From: Prorocentrum cordatum
Lineage: Eukaryota > Sar > Dinophyceae > Prorocentrales > Prorocentraceae
Length of the DNA: 64,000 bases
Reading direction: 5' to 3'
Assembly (NCBI GenBank): GCA_963575745.1
Contig: CAUYUJ010021135.1
Location: forward strand, 62,001 to 126,000
Shown: piece after piece, positions 11,363 through 21,618 of the stretch
How positions within the stretch are numbered: the first letter of the stretch is position 1
How the letters are laid out: the number at the start of each line of letters is the position of its first letter
Made by a program: the position numbers and the translations under genes
The notes under the pieces: model-generated
Told to the model about the DNA's origin: nothing
What the model saw: the letters and a program-made list of their open reading frames with translations, nothing else
Databases searched by the model: none

Positions 11363-11690
11363 ATGAAAAAGGGGAACGAGGCCGCCCAGACGGCCTACGA
11401 GGACGCAAAGGCCGCCGAGGCAGCGGGCGCAGGCGCGGGCGGTCTTTCCGGGCGGTTTCCCAGGCGGCATTGGCGGCATGCCGGGTGGCATTGACGGTAT
11501 GTCCGGCATGGGGGGCGTGTTCATGGGCATGGCTCTGAGCATGCGGCAGGGCCTGCTGAGTGACCCAGAGCTGATGGCGGTCTTTAGCAACCCCGAGATG
11601 GTCGCTGGCATGCACGACATCACGAGCAACCCGGGCAATAATAACCCAGTGAAGCCGTTCAGGATCCCCCCCTGTGCGGTGAAACGATGA
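11363..11690 (+). pseudogene. Hip/STI1-type C-terminal domain fragment
   Basis: The 3' part (frame of 11478-11690, ending TGA) encodes a Gly/Met-rich stretch of the FPGG-IGGMPGG-IDGMSGMGG kind, then LLSDPELMAVFSNPEMVAGM and a SNPGN motif. This matches the layout of the C-terminal GGMP repeats plus DP-rich helical (STI1) domain of Hsc70-interacting protein (Hip/ST13) and related Hsp70 cochaperones. A more N-terminal piece from ATG 11363, rich in Ala and Glu, is in another frame, so a frame change lies near 11440. No complete gene is present: the TPR domain of Hip is absent from the neighbouring sequence. It could be a last exon, a retroposed fragment or a pseudogene. Confidence 0.5.
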
Positions 11691-11737
11691 CGCAGCCAGC
11701 ACCCAAAAACGACATTTGGGCACCCTGAGGGGGAGGA

Positions 11738-12425
11738 GGGGGTGGACGAGGAGGAGGAGGAGGAAAATCATGAGGTGGAGGAGAATGAAGAGAAGGAGGA
11801 GGACAGGGAGGAGGGGGAGGAGGAGGAGGAGGACAGTGACGAGGAGGAGGAGCAGGAGGAGGAGGAGGAAAAGGACTGGGAGGAGGAGGAGGAGGCGGAG
11901 GAGGAGGAAGAAGAGAGGAAGAGACACAGGGAGCGGGAAGACAGGGCAGGGGAGGGGGAGGCAGGGATAGGAGGAGAGGATGAGGAGGAGGGAGGAGAGG
12001 AGGAGGAGGAGGAAATGGAGGAGGAGGAGGGGAGGGAGAGAGTAGGAAGGAGGAAGGGGAGGACGAGAAGGAGGAGGATCAGATGGGAGGGAGAGGAGGA
12101 GGAAACGACGCATGGAGGAGGGGAGGAGAGGAGGAGGAGGAGGAGGAGGAGGAGGAGCCCGGGAAGGAGCCTGGGGAGGACGAGGAGGACGAGGGAGAGG
12201 AGGACGAGGAGGAGGAAGAGGAGGAAGAGGAGGGGGAGGAAGGAGGACAGCGAGGAGGACGACAGGGAGGAGAAGGAAGAGACGGATGAGGAGGAGGAGG
12301 AGGAGGAGGAGGAGGAGGAGGAGGAGGAGGAGGAGGGAGGAGGACATGGAGGAGGAGGACAGGAGGAGCAGGAGGTCAGGGAGGAGGAGCAGGAGGACAG
12401 GGAGGCGGAGGAGGAGGAGGAGGAC
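11738..12425. repeat. (GGA)n microsatellite
   Basis: About 690 bp of GGA with scattered substitutions (GAC, CAG, AGA). It gives long Glu/Arg/Gly open frames on the plus strand and Leu/Ser/Pro frames on the minus strand. It lies directly downstream of the Hip-like fragment. Confidence 0.93.
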
Positions 12426-12640
12426 CAATGTATATTCAAGGCCCATCAATGGTGTTTGAGTACAACCTCCCTCCGAACTACCCCCTGCGTCTTTTTGGCG
12501 TTGAAGACTGATGCGTTCTTACCGTCAGCCCTTGCTAGTTCTAGATGTCGACCGCGGGGTTGGGGAACAGTTTTTGCCTAAAGATCACACGCCGCTAAAT
12601 CCGCTCGCGAGAATTATCTATTCTCGCGCCGGTACTAACA

Positions 12641-12835
12641 ACAACACAGGGATTGCCTAAATGGTTTCACTGGGCTGGCAAGGACCAGATCGATCCAGAG
12701 ATTATGGGGGTCCTCCGCAAGATATGGATGGGCGGTGGCGGTGGCATGCCTGTCTTCGGAGGCGCAGGAGGTGGCAGCGCCAGTCAGGCCGCGTTTACAG
12801 GGCCCACTGTCGATGAAGTGAGTGAGTCAGGAGTC
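12641..12835 (+). pseudogene. Hsp70 C-terminal-tail-like fragment
   Basis: One frame, open from an ACAG (possible splice acceptor) at 12646, reads KDQIDPEIMGVLRKIW, then a Gly-rich linker with GGMP and GGAGGGS, then GPTVDEV. This is the order seen at the end of cytosolic Hsp70 proteins: a last helix ending in K-x-Y/W, a GGMP-type linker, and a terminal GPT[IV]EEVD. Here the tail reads VDEVSE and the frame runs on, so the terminal EEVD is not preserved. The upstream Hsp70 domains are absent from this window. Similarity is limited to about 50 residues, so chance or a different Gly-rich protein is possible. Confidence 0.35.
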
Positions 12836-13833
12836 GATAAAGTGGACATAGCAGTCTTGACCGTTGTTGCACGGCGCCATCGGTTCTTTACCTATGCCCT
12901 ATATGTTGACGACGCGTTGCGCGTATTCCCATGCCAACCCATCGTACAGAACATGTGAAATGCAATCATGGAGGAAGGGCGCAAGCACGGCTAGGAGCTC
13001 AATTGGGAGAAGACTTTGCAGATGCAAAGATCTACAAATCAAGGGATCACGACGCCGATTGGTTGAAATATTGTGGCAGCTCGGGGTGCTGTACATTTTG
13101 GAGGCTACTAACATGCGATGGAAAGGCGTCCGCCGAGCTGTGCAGACGACTCGGGGGAGCAAACAAAAACGTAAAGCAGTTCAGCAAACCTCGGTCGGCG
13201 AAAATGCAGCGACAGTGCCGGTCTCAGACAATTGTCATATCCATTGGGCGATGTTTGGTTATTGAGAACAGATGGATGCCAGTTCGATGGCTTGCGGTGT
13301 AGAAGTTGGCGACGTCTTCTTGGAGCCCCACATTCATTTATGTCGCGGATCAGTAACGCAGGCGTTCTCATCAAGGCAGGGGCGGAGCAGCTCGCTGAAC
13401 GTTTGGCTTGAGACAAGTCAAAAGATACGGCGATAGTTGCTGCGCATGTCTTTGGTGAAGCGAATCGTCCGCAATGATGACGAGGTGCCGACAAATTGGA
13501 CTCGCAATCGCTGGCGTGGGCGACTTAAACAATAGTGCACATATTGCATTGCAGCGTGTGTTGTTTCCTCTCTTCCCTCCTCTTCTTCTTGCTCTTGCCT
13601 CGCAGCCCGTCTTCTGCTTCACAGTCGGGCGTTGTCGCGTCTTCCTCGCAGTCGTGAGGCGCTACGCCTTCCATCCCTCTTTTCGCAAGCGCCGAAAAAA
13701 GGTTGCCAATCGCGCGCCATCCTGCCCACGTGTCCTTTCGGATGTTTGGCTCCGTGATGGTAGCGGACTTGCGCGCTCGCGCTCGGTTCGTAGGCGTTGG
13801 CTCATGTCGCACAGGCACCGGTACGGCTCTTCC
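12836..13833. other. Unassigned region before the assembly gap
   Basis: No recognisable gene. AT content is somewhat higher than in the flanks between 12950 and 13300. Open frames of 80-130 codons on both strands carry no motif I can name. Confidence 0.4.
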
Positions 13834-13933
13834 NNNNNNNNNNNNNNNNNNNNNNNNNNNNNNNNNNNNNNNNNNNNNNNNNNNNNNNNNNNNNNNNNNN
13901 NNNNNNNNNNNNNNNNNNNNNNNNNNNNNNNNN
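13834..13933. other. Assembly gap (100 N)
   Basis: Exactly 100 unknown bases, which usually marks a scaffold join of unknown true length. The sequence to the right resumes inside a TCC repeat. Confidence 0.99.
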
Positions 13934-13962
13934 TCTCCTCCTCCTCCATCTCCTCCTCCTCC

Positions 13963-13984
13963 TCCGTCGCCATTTTGGCTCAAG
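13963..13984 (+). other. Relict dinoflagellate spliced leader
   Basis: The 22 bases ending GCCATTTTGGCTCAAG match the dinoflagellate trans-spliced leader, as I know it, at all but one position (C for A at 13968). In dinoflagellates this leader is joined to mRNA 5' ends by trans-splicing. A genomic copy next to a retroelement therefore indicates reverse transcription of a processed transcript. It sits at the 5' border of the plus-strand LINE, directly after a TCC repeat. Confidence 0.88.
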
Positions 13985-14146
13985 AATGCTGCACCTGAGG
14001 GCTCTGCGCCCTCGTGCCGAACTGGAAGCTGCTAGTCCGCAGCAGTGCCAAGGCCTTGTGCCTGACAGCTTTTGCCAGTACTGCACGGGCCTCTGGCAGC
14101 CCATCTTTCGTGTGCTCCTGACGGAGCTAGTCGTTACGACGCCGCG

Positions 14147-15340
14147 ATGGCCCCTGCCCCGTGGCGTATCCCGGATGATGCGGAAGAAAGTTGGACGAGG
14201 CAGCCCTGGATCCGAGTTCCGCCTGGGGGCGCCAAGGCTGGGCAGAATCGCGGCGCTCGGCTGTACACTGTGTGCTCTTGTGGCCATTGGACTTGGAATG
14301 ATCTCCTGGCCAAGCGGCACAAATTCTGCGTCGGGTGCCAGTCCCAGTGTCACCCTCCCAGCTCCTCTGTCGACGTCGGCGGCCAGATGCTTCAGTACAC
14401 CGGTGCTGGGGAGTCAGGTTGGGGTGACGGAGGCGGCAAGTCCAAGGGTCGCTGGCGCAAGGGTACCCAGGCGCAGCAGCTGCAGCAGGGCCCCTCTGAG
14501 GCCATTCCTCCTCAAGCTCTCGCGGCTGTCAAGGAGGCTGCGTCGCACCTCGCGCCCGACCTGGCCCAGAAACTGCTTGCTCAGTTCGTGCCCAAGCCGC
14601 CGCCCCGGCCCCAGGCGACGCCTCAGGCCGAGTGGCAGCGTGCCTCGCAGGCCAAGAAGGCTTCCCAGGAGAAGCTTGACAAGGCCCTGGCGCGCCGCGC
14701 GGCGCTGGACAAGGAGGTCAGCGACCTCGACAAACATTTTGATGAGCTCATGGCAAGGGACCTAGAGAACGCTGACATACTTGAGCAAGCCACTCGTAAG
14801 CTTGCCGTCGGAGTTCTGAAGCCTGCTGAGCCCACTTCCAGCAAGAACGTCATTTCCCTCGATGCCCTCTTCAAAGACTCCGCTGATGAGATCAAGCTCG
14901 ACTTTGGTGAAGAGCTGAGCGTCTCGGGGCCAGCCTTCTCGGCCGAGGACCGCGAGGGACTTGAAAAGTTCCAGCTCGAGCAGTCACAGCAGGTCAAGAC
15001 CCTCTTGCACGGAGCCCTCACGAGCATTAAATCCCAGTACAAGACGCACCAGGAGGAATACCAGAGGAGGATGGGCGAGTTGCGTAAGAAGCGCAAGACT
15101 ACTGATGGAGCGGTTGCGACAGGGGTGGCGGCTTCTCAAGGTGCGGGCAACCAGGGTGCTGCTTCCTCTCAGGCGCCTGCGGCTGATGTGCCGAAGGCTG
15201 CTGAGCCCATGGTTGCTGAAGCCCCTGCCGAGCCGACCGACAAACAGAAGCGGATTGAGAAGGCGCGCTCTGACACTCTCGCACGAGCCAAGGCGGCCGC
15301 AGCTCGGGCCAAGGTTGAGGCTCGCGAGCCTGGCTCCTAG
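14147..15340 (+). CDS. LINE 1 ORF1 (zinc-binding, coiled-coil protein)
   Basis: Probably the ORF1 nucleic-acid-binding protein of the LINE, which packages the element RNA. The ATG at 14147 is the first in this frame. The frame is open upstream to 14072, but that part is unconserved-looking. Near the N-terminus is CSCGHWTW, then CVGCQSQC, a CxC...CxxC...C arrangement that could bind zinc. The middle is rich in Ala, Gln and Lys with heptad-like runs (QAKKASQEKLDKALARRAAL and LDKEVSDLDKHFDELMARDL), typical of coiled coil. A second helical segment at the C-terminus carries KRIEKARSDTLARAKAAAAR. The frame is intact to its TAG. Function is inferred from position. Confidence 0.7.
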   Translation: MAPAPWRIPDDAEESWTRQPWIRVPPGGAKAGQNRGARLYTVCSCGHWTWNDLLAKRHKFCVGCQSQCHPPSSSVDVGGQMLQYTGAGESGWGDGGGKSKGRWRKGTQAQQLQQGPSEAIPPQALAAVKEAASHLAPDLAQKLLAQFVPKPPPRPQATPQAEWQRASQAKKASQEKLDKALARRAALDKEVSDLDKHFDELMARDLENADILEQATRKLAVGVLKPAEPTSSKNVISLDALFKDSADEIKLDFGEELSVSGPAFSAEDREGLEKFQLEQSQQVKTLLHGALTSIKSQYKTHQEEYQRRMGELRKKRKTTDGAVATGVAASQGAGNQGAASSQAPAADVPKAAEPMVAEAPAEPTDKQKRIEKARSDTLARAKAAAARAKVEAREPGS

Positions 15341-16158
15341 CTCTGATGATGGTGGTCAAGAGTGTGATAGCTGTTCTACCTGCAGCTCATCTGTCTGTGC
15401 GCTCTCAAGATCGGCCTCTTCATGTTCGCTTTCCTCGATGCGGTCCACTTCGACGGCAGGCGGCACCTCTTCTTCTTTCCTGCTTGTGGCGACCTCCTCT
15501 GGTGCATCTTCGTCTCCTTTGACCTCGTACGATGGGCGATCACTCACCGCGCCTGCGAAGGCAATGACCCCGCGGACGGCACCTGCTGCAGGTTGGCTCG
15601 GCCAAGACCTCAGCACGGGATCCCGCGGCGCGCGTCTTGCTGAAGGCTCGGCAGACGACGCCACATGTCTGTTCTGTACGGCCACTTCTTCGGTGGCGGC
15701 ATCTATTGTTTCGGATTCTGCGTCGACCTCGGCCTCGTGCTCCTCGGCTTCAAGGGCAGGCAGGCTGTCTCGCTGGCCCCAGAAGGCGCGTGATGTGGGA
15801 GGCGCCGCTGGAGAGGGGACGGCCCCTCACTCCCAAGGGTGCGCGGTCCTGCGGGGGCCCGCTGCAGGGCGCACCGCGAACTCTGTCCTCACTCGTAAGG
15901 ATCAGGATCCTGGACGGCGTGCTGCCATTCTTCAGCGACTTAGTCTTGAGCGCCGGCTTCGGTCTTACACAAACTTCTGGCTCCAGGATCCGAGTCTGTT
16001 GGATCAGCCTGGCAGCCAAGCTCACTGGCTGCGCTTATGTGTCACTTACGTTTTGACATGCTAGCCCAGGACGTCTTCCTGGTCCTCGTTATGGAGCAGT
16101 CGTCTCGGACTGGCATCGAGAATTTGGCTATCGTGAGGCGTGACAAGGCTCAGGACAT
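15341..16158 (+). other. LINE 1 inter-ORF spacer
   Basis: About 820 bp between ORF1 and the endonuclease. One frame stays open from ORF1's end to 16064 with a Ser/Cys/Ala-rich composition and no known domain. It may be the start of ORF2 in a shifted frame, since the endonuclease has no convincing start codon of its own. Confidence 0.4.
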
Positions 16159-17859
16159 TTGTCTCTCGGCCTGGAGGTCCAGGAGGAGTGCGAGGGCTCG
16201 CTACCATGCCAACATGATTCGGCTTTCGCAAACAGGTCCTGGCGAATGGGAAGAGCAACGTCTACGCAACGTGAGTTTGACTCTCCTCCCAACCGTCGCG
16301 CTTCAGACCCTGAGGCTATCGTCGCTGCTGCTGGATCTCCTGTCTGTGCTGCTGGAAACCCTGGTTCGCCAGGTTCGCTCGTCGCAGGGGCGTCGACCCC
16401 CTCCCTGCGGCCCACGGGGTTGGAGCAATCGCCCTGCGGTGACCCTCGTGGATCAGGCGGCGAGCCCGTTTTGCTAGATTCGCAGGACGATGAGAGTCAG
16501 GGGCCTGGGCCTGACCCTGACAGCGACTCCGCCTCTCAGCGCTCTTTGTCCATTGTCCACGTCAACATCAGTGTGTGGGGCCCCGCTGCTTGCAGGTGGG
16601 TTGCAGGATGTTCGGCTGATATCATCTTTTTTGTCGAGCACAGGATGCGCGGCTCCAAGTACCAGGCGATGGCCAATAAGCTACACAAGCTGGGCTGGAA
16701 AGTTGTAGCGCAGGCCGCTGAGCCCACGCTTGCGGATGATGCATCGTCAGGTGTTCTTGTTGCTGCGCGTTCTCATCTTGGGCTCTCGCAATTGACATGC
16801 GAGGCGGGTGAATGGACTACTGCTGGCACGGATCGGTGGCTGTTGTGCACTCTGAGGCTGCGGAAGGTGCCCCTGGCCATCGCCCCAGTCTACCTAGTCA
16901 CGGGGGGCGAGCTCAGCGCTCAGAACCTCGAGCTGCTGGCGGACCTCGGCGCCCATCTGAGCGCGGCAGGTGTTCCCGCCTTTGTGGTGGGCGACTGGCA
17001 GGTTGACCAGAGTGTTCTCGAGGAGTCAGGTTGGCTGGGGCCTCTTGGTCTTGTCCCTGTTCCTATGCCTGGTGTTTCGGTTGCGTGTTCAGGGGCCTCC
17101 ACCAGTCGGATCGATTACGCGTTGGTCTCTGCTAGCTTCTCTAGCGCCGTCCAGTTTAGGTCGCTTGTTCCAGTGCCTTAGGGCACCCACGCCGCTTTGG
17201 AGTTTCAGGTCTCGGCTTCTCCCAGGGCCATCATGGTTTGGAAGGCCATGCGACCTTGGCCCCTTCCTGTCAAAGGCGTCGCTGCCCCTGTTGAAGCCTG
17301 GCCGCACTTCTTGGTGCAGGCTCAGCTGCTGCAACGTGAGCGGCCAGGCTTCTTCAAGGCCAACTATGCCGCTGCCGGTCTCCTCAAGCTCGAGCATGAC
17401 AACATCCAGGTCTCCCTCGACTTAGGGGCCCAGCTGTCTACCTGGATTGTTGCTCTCGAGCTTGAGGCCTTCTCGAAGCTCGGCTTGGCCCAGGACCAGG
17501 TGTTCCAGTATATTGGTCGTTGCCAGGCGCCCAGGCTGCGTTTGGCGCCCCTCGCGGCCGCCCAGGTGGAGGGGCCTTGCCGGGCTGATCGCGACGCCCG
17601 ATTCAGGCAAGCTGCTTTTGTCAAGCTCAAGCTGCTGCTCAAGCTTGTCCCACTGGACTCCATAGAGGATATCCCGCCGCAGCCTGACCGCAAGCGTGCA
17701 GCTCAGTTTCGTGCCTCTGTGGCTTGGCTTTCTCAGCAGGTGCCCCCCTCCCCGTCTGACCCTTCCGATGCTGGTCAGTGTGGCGCCTTTAACTTGTGGA
17801 AGACTCGTTTTCAACATTTCAGATACGCCTTTCGACGGGCTGCGCGACTTGCTAGCTGA
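16159..17859 (+). pseudogene. LINE 1 ORF2 N-terminal part: AP-like endonuclease
   Basis: An endonuclease/exonuclease/phosphatase-family domain that would nick target DNA to prime reverse transcription. Motifs in order: VHVNISVWG (Asn motif), FFVEHRM (catalytic Glu), VVGDWQVD (Asp motif, with Gln where Asn is usual), SRIDYALVS (Asp-Tyr), and after a stop GTHAALEF (the terminal His motif). The TAG at 17179-17181 is in frame and splits the domain just before the His motif. The same frame then continues to 17859 as a helical linker ending KTRFQHFRYAFRRAARLAS. A single base change could have created the stop. Confidence 0.82.
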
Positions 17860-19812
17860 GCTCCAGCAGGTGTCTGACAAATCCCACCGCGACGCTCTTC
17901 AGGCTCAGAAGGCCTCGTGGAAGGCCGGGCTCCAGGGTGCGCTTTCCAGGTCTGCGGGGCCGGCTCATCGGTTGTTAAAGCCACCCCTGGACCCTCTGGC
18001 GGCCGAAAAGATCGGCGAGGAAGGACCCCAGCCTTTAGATTTTGAAGCGGCCGCTTGGACGGCCATCCGGCAACGGCGCGATAAGGACGAGGCGCGAGCT
18101 GCGTTAGCTGCCCAGCGTAAGAGTGCTCGGCCGTCCCCGCGTCTGCCACCCATCGACCTGGACACCCTTAATCGCGCGCTCAAGTCGATGCCTGACTCCA
18201 GGGGTCAGGGTTTGGATTTTATCGAGCCGCGCTTACTTAAGGAGGCTAGTGATGAGGCCAAGATCCACCTTATAAAGCTTCTCGAGTCCATTGAGGGGCA
18301 GTGCACTTTGCCCTTCCAGCAGCTCTTTGCCTTGATTGCCCTCATTCCGAAGCCTGACGGGGAAAAAGGCCCATAGCGCTGCTTGGCTTTGTTTACACGC
18401 TTCTCTTGCGCATCAGGAAGTCTTTCATCGCGGCTTGGGACCGTTTGGCGCATGGGCCCTGGGGCCAGACCGTCGGGGGCTCGGCTGATGTTGCCGGTTG
18501 GCTTGACGAGCTTGAAACGGAACTTGCCCTCCGCAGCGGTTTCCAGGTCGGGGGCCTTTTGCTTGATGTGAAGAAATATTATGACCAAGTCTGTCTTCAG
18601 CACCTGGTGGAAGCTGCTTGCGAATTAGATTACCCGCTCCGTCTGTTGGCCCTGGCCATCGATATCTATATGGGGGTTCGGCATTTGTCGTTGGAGGGGG
18701 CTGTCCATCCTGGGATCCTGGCTCATGGGGCCAGGCTACCTCCCTTGCGCGCGCTCATTTGCACCAACCCCTTGCAGGAGCCAATGGATCGGTCGGTGGC
18801 CTTCGGCTGCGGGAGTGGGTTGATGATATCTCAGCTCGTCTTTTCGGCATGCATTCTTCCATCGCTGCTACCTTTCCCATTCTGCCTGCTCCGAGCCCTC
18901 CTCGCTGGCCTCAGGAGGCGTCGCTGTGAGTTGTCCTTGGATAAGTCCCATCTGCTTGCGTCCACGCCAGGCCTTCGGGCTGAGCTTTCCAGGATTGCCG
19001 TCCGTGAGGGCTGCGAGTTCTCGGTGGCCTTGGCTGCCGGGGACTTGGGGCACGACGCCGCTCTGGGCGCCAGGGGGGCTGCGGCCGTCAGGAAGACCCG
19101 CTTTTCCAAGGGGCGGGATGCCACTAGTAAGATGTTTGTGTTTGGGCGCACGTGCAAGCAAGCCGGTGCATTGTTCTATCTCAGTGCTTATGCGAAGGCC
19201 ATGTGGGCTCCCTCCATGCTCAAAGGCCTTCGCAGCATGGCGCGTGCTGCCAGCAAGACCCTTCAGCGAGGTGCGTGTGCCACTACCGCTATCCGTCTCA
19301 CCTACGGCTATGGCCAGGACCCCCTCCAGGTGTACGTCCGTCGCGTCGTCAAGTCGTGGTTTGCTCGTCTGGCGGGACGCCCAGATCTCCTCCGTCGCCT
19401 GGCCCGACACTGGGCGGCCTCTTTGGCCAGGGTCCGAAAAGGGTGGACCTGGGTCCGTGGCCCGATGGCGGCTTTTCAAGCCACGATTTTGGCGGTCGGA
19501 TGGCAGTGCCCCTCACCTTTCACTCTCGTCGCGCCTTGCGGTGACGAGTGGCAGATGATGGAGGACGGGCACGGCCCTCTGGGCCCTCTTCTTGAGGCTT
19601 TTGACGAATCGATTGGCACGCTTCAGTGGCGCCAGGCTTCTGAGCACTTGGATGGCGCTGGAATTCAGGGGCCTGTCTCTCTTCATCACGTCTGGGACCT
19701 TGTTGCCTCCCTCGAGAAGGACGGGCGTCGGGACCTCGCGGCTATGATTCGGCTCTTGGTCTCTGGTGGCTACTGGACAGGAGAGCAGGCACGAGGCCCA
19801 GTTGGCCCCTGA
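17820..19812 (+). pseudogene. LINE 1 ORF2 reverse transcriptase
   Basis: A reverse transcriptase broken across three frames. The first piece (to 18376) ends with QQLFALIALIPKPDGEKGP, the usual start of the LINE RT core. The frame then shifts to 18377-19812, which reads LLGFVYTL, then LLLDVKKYYDQV (motif A with its catalytic Asp). The catalytic double-Asp motif is in a third frame at about 18805-18830 (REWVDDISARLFG). A thumb-like region with LSLDKSHLL follows in the second frame. At least two indels separate the motifs, so no active enzyme can be made from this copy. Confidence 0.82.
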
Positions 19813-19835
19813 TCCTATTTGTCGGCGTTGCCAGC

Positions 19836-21146
19836 GTGACCCCGAGACCTCCTGCCACAGACTTCGGGATGCGAGGACTTATTCCCCTTTCTTGGTTCAA
19901 CCTCCCTCCTGTTCCTGGTCCTAGGGACCTCCAGGGGCGGCGTTGTCCTGGGGCCTTGTCTCCAGGCTGTTTGCCAGGAGGCCTCTACGCCACTGACGGC
20001 ACGGGTGGCCAGTTTGCCAAGTTTCCTGTCCTCCGACGAGTTGCCTTTGCCTTTGTGCGGCTCCGTCCTAGCGATGATTTTGACTGGGATTGTGGAGTCA
20101 CAGGTGTACTCGACTCGGTTCGACAGACGGTCCCACGCGCAGAGCTTGCGGCCATAGTTGAGTGCCTTCGTTGCGTTGACCCTGCCCAAGATCTGCGCGT
20201 GGTCACCGACCATGCCAATATTGTCAAAGGTTTCCTGGCTGGCCGAGCAGCCTCTGCGGGGCTGGCTACTTTTGATCTCTGGTGGGAATTCTGGCAGCTC
20301 CTCTCGGAGCGATCTGGGGACTTCCAGGTGCTTCATGTTCCCAGCCACCTGCTGGAGGATGCCCAAAAGCTCGCCCGTTTTGGCGACTCTGTAGATTGGG
20401 ACCATGTTGTGCTCAACTCTGTCGCTGGTGAGCTCGCTGACCTGCGTGCTCTTGAATGCAAGGTTCCTAATGGAGTTGCTCAGACTTTTAATGCGCTCGT
20501 CGCCAATGCCTGTGCTACCCTCAAGCGTAATGCCTCTACCATTCTCGAGTGTGCTGCCCTCAAGACCGAGCCTGGTCGCGGGCTGCGCAAGCAGCCCATT
20601 GATCTTGTGCTCCGCAGGCGTCGGTGGATCGAAGCCGATGTGAGGGGTTCGTCGCACGTTTGGGAGTTCGGTTCTGGCGTTTGGACTTGTGGGATGTGCA
20701 AGGCTTCGGTGTCCGATGTTGCCCCCTCGCTCCGCGCGAGGCTCCGCTCTGCTTGCTCTGCTGATGGAGGAGGTGGAGTTGGGAGTTCGGTTTCGGTGGA
20801 GGCGGAGGAGGTCACTGTCAAAAAGTGGGTGAGGCCAGGTCGGGCCTTGGCCGCCAGGGACGACTCCCTCTGGCGTCGCCTGAGGCTTGACCCGCCCCCT
20901 GAGCGAGCTGCGCCTTGGGTCGCGGGCAAGGCGGTCCACCCTTCACACGTTTTGTGGCAGAAAGGTGCGTTCACCTTTTGCGGCGAATGCGGCTCTTGGG
21001 CAATAGCTCGCCCTGACTCCCTGCGGGGGCCTTGTCCTGTGGCCGCGCATGGACCGCGTGCCATTACTAAGCACCAGCTCGAGGTTTCACAGAGGGTTTG
21101 CAAGGGCCCCCCGCCGTCCAAGACCGCCAAGAGCTGGGTGCCGTAA
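19836..21146 (+). pseudogene. LINE 1 RNase H domain and C-terminal tail
   Basis: A C-terminal RNase H that would remove RNA from the RNA-DNA hybrid. The active-site pattern is visible: YATDGTGG (Asp), TVPRAELAAIV (Glu), LRVVTDHANIVKG (Asp), then HVPSHL and VVLNSVAGELADL (His and Asn/Asp region). The tail has CGECGSWAIA, a possible zinc-binding pair, and ends with TAA at 21146. The frame differs from that of the RT, so translation would require frame correction near 19820. Confidence 0.8.
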
Positions 21147-21210
21147 TTCCTTTTCCCTGCCAGGCGACCCCTGCATCTCTTGCACTCTGGAGTTTGGTTG
21201 GCAGCGGCGC

Positions 21211-21520
21211 ACTGGAAAAAATCTCCCCCTCCTCCTCCGCCTCCTCCTCCCTCCTCCTTCTCCTCCTCCTCCTTCTCCATCTCCGCCTCCTCCTCCTGCT
21301 CATGTCTTTCCTTCTCCTATTCCTCCTCCTCCTCCTTCTCTTTCTCCTCCTCTCTCCTCTCATTCTCTCCTTCCGCCTTCTCATGATCGTTATCCTTCTC
21401 CTCCTCCTCCTTCTCTTTCTCCTCCTCCTCTCTCCGTCCTCCTCCCCGTTATCCTCTCCTTTCTTCTCTTCGGTTTTTCCTCTTCCCCCTCCTCCTCCTC
21501 CTCCTACTTCTTCTCACGCC
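21211..21520. repeat. (CTC)n pyrimidine tract between two LINEs
   Basis: CTCCTC/CTTCTC repeat with T interruptions. It lies between the 3' ends of two LINEs pointing towards each other. Confidence 0.9.
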
Positions 21521-21618
21521 CTGAGGGGCCAGCGTCTGAGGTGCCCACGCATGCATACGTCAGCGGCGAGATAGGCGGCAAGTATAGCGGGGGGCGAGGA
21601 GAGCAGCAATGGCTAACA

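Larger units (their letters stand above)
13963..21230 (+). mobile_element. LINE 1: non-LTR retrotransposon with C-terminal RNase H
   Basis: The order is spliced-leader relict, ORF1 (14147-15340), spacer, AP-like endonuclease (16159-17181), reverse transcriptase (about 17820-19812), RNase H (19836-21146), short 3' end, then a TCC-rich tract. ORF2 is broken by an in-frame TAG at 17179 and by at least four frame changes (near 17810, 18365, 18800 and 19820), so this is a decayed copy. Endonuclease, RT, then RNase H is the order of the I-like LINE group. I cannot place it more finely. No target duplication was identified; the 3' limit is taken where the pyrimidine repeat starts. Confidence 0.85.

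Noticed and set aside
11259-12581. Glu-rich 279-codon and Leu/Ser-rich 396-codon frames
   Set aside because: Opposite-strand readings of one GGA repeat.
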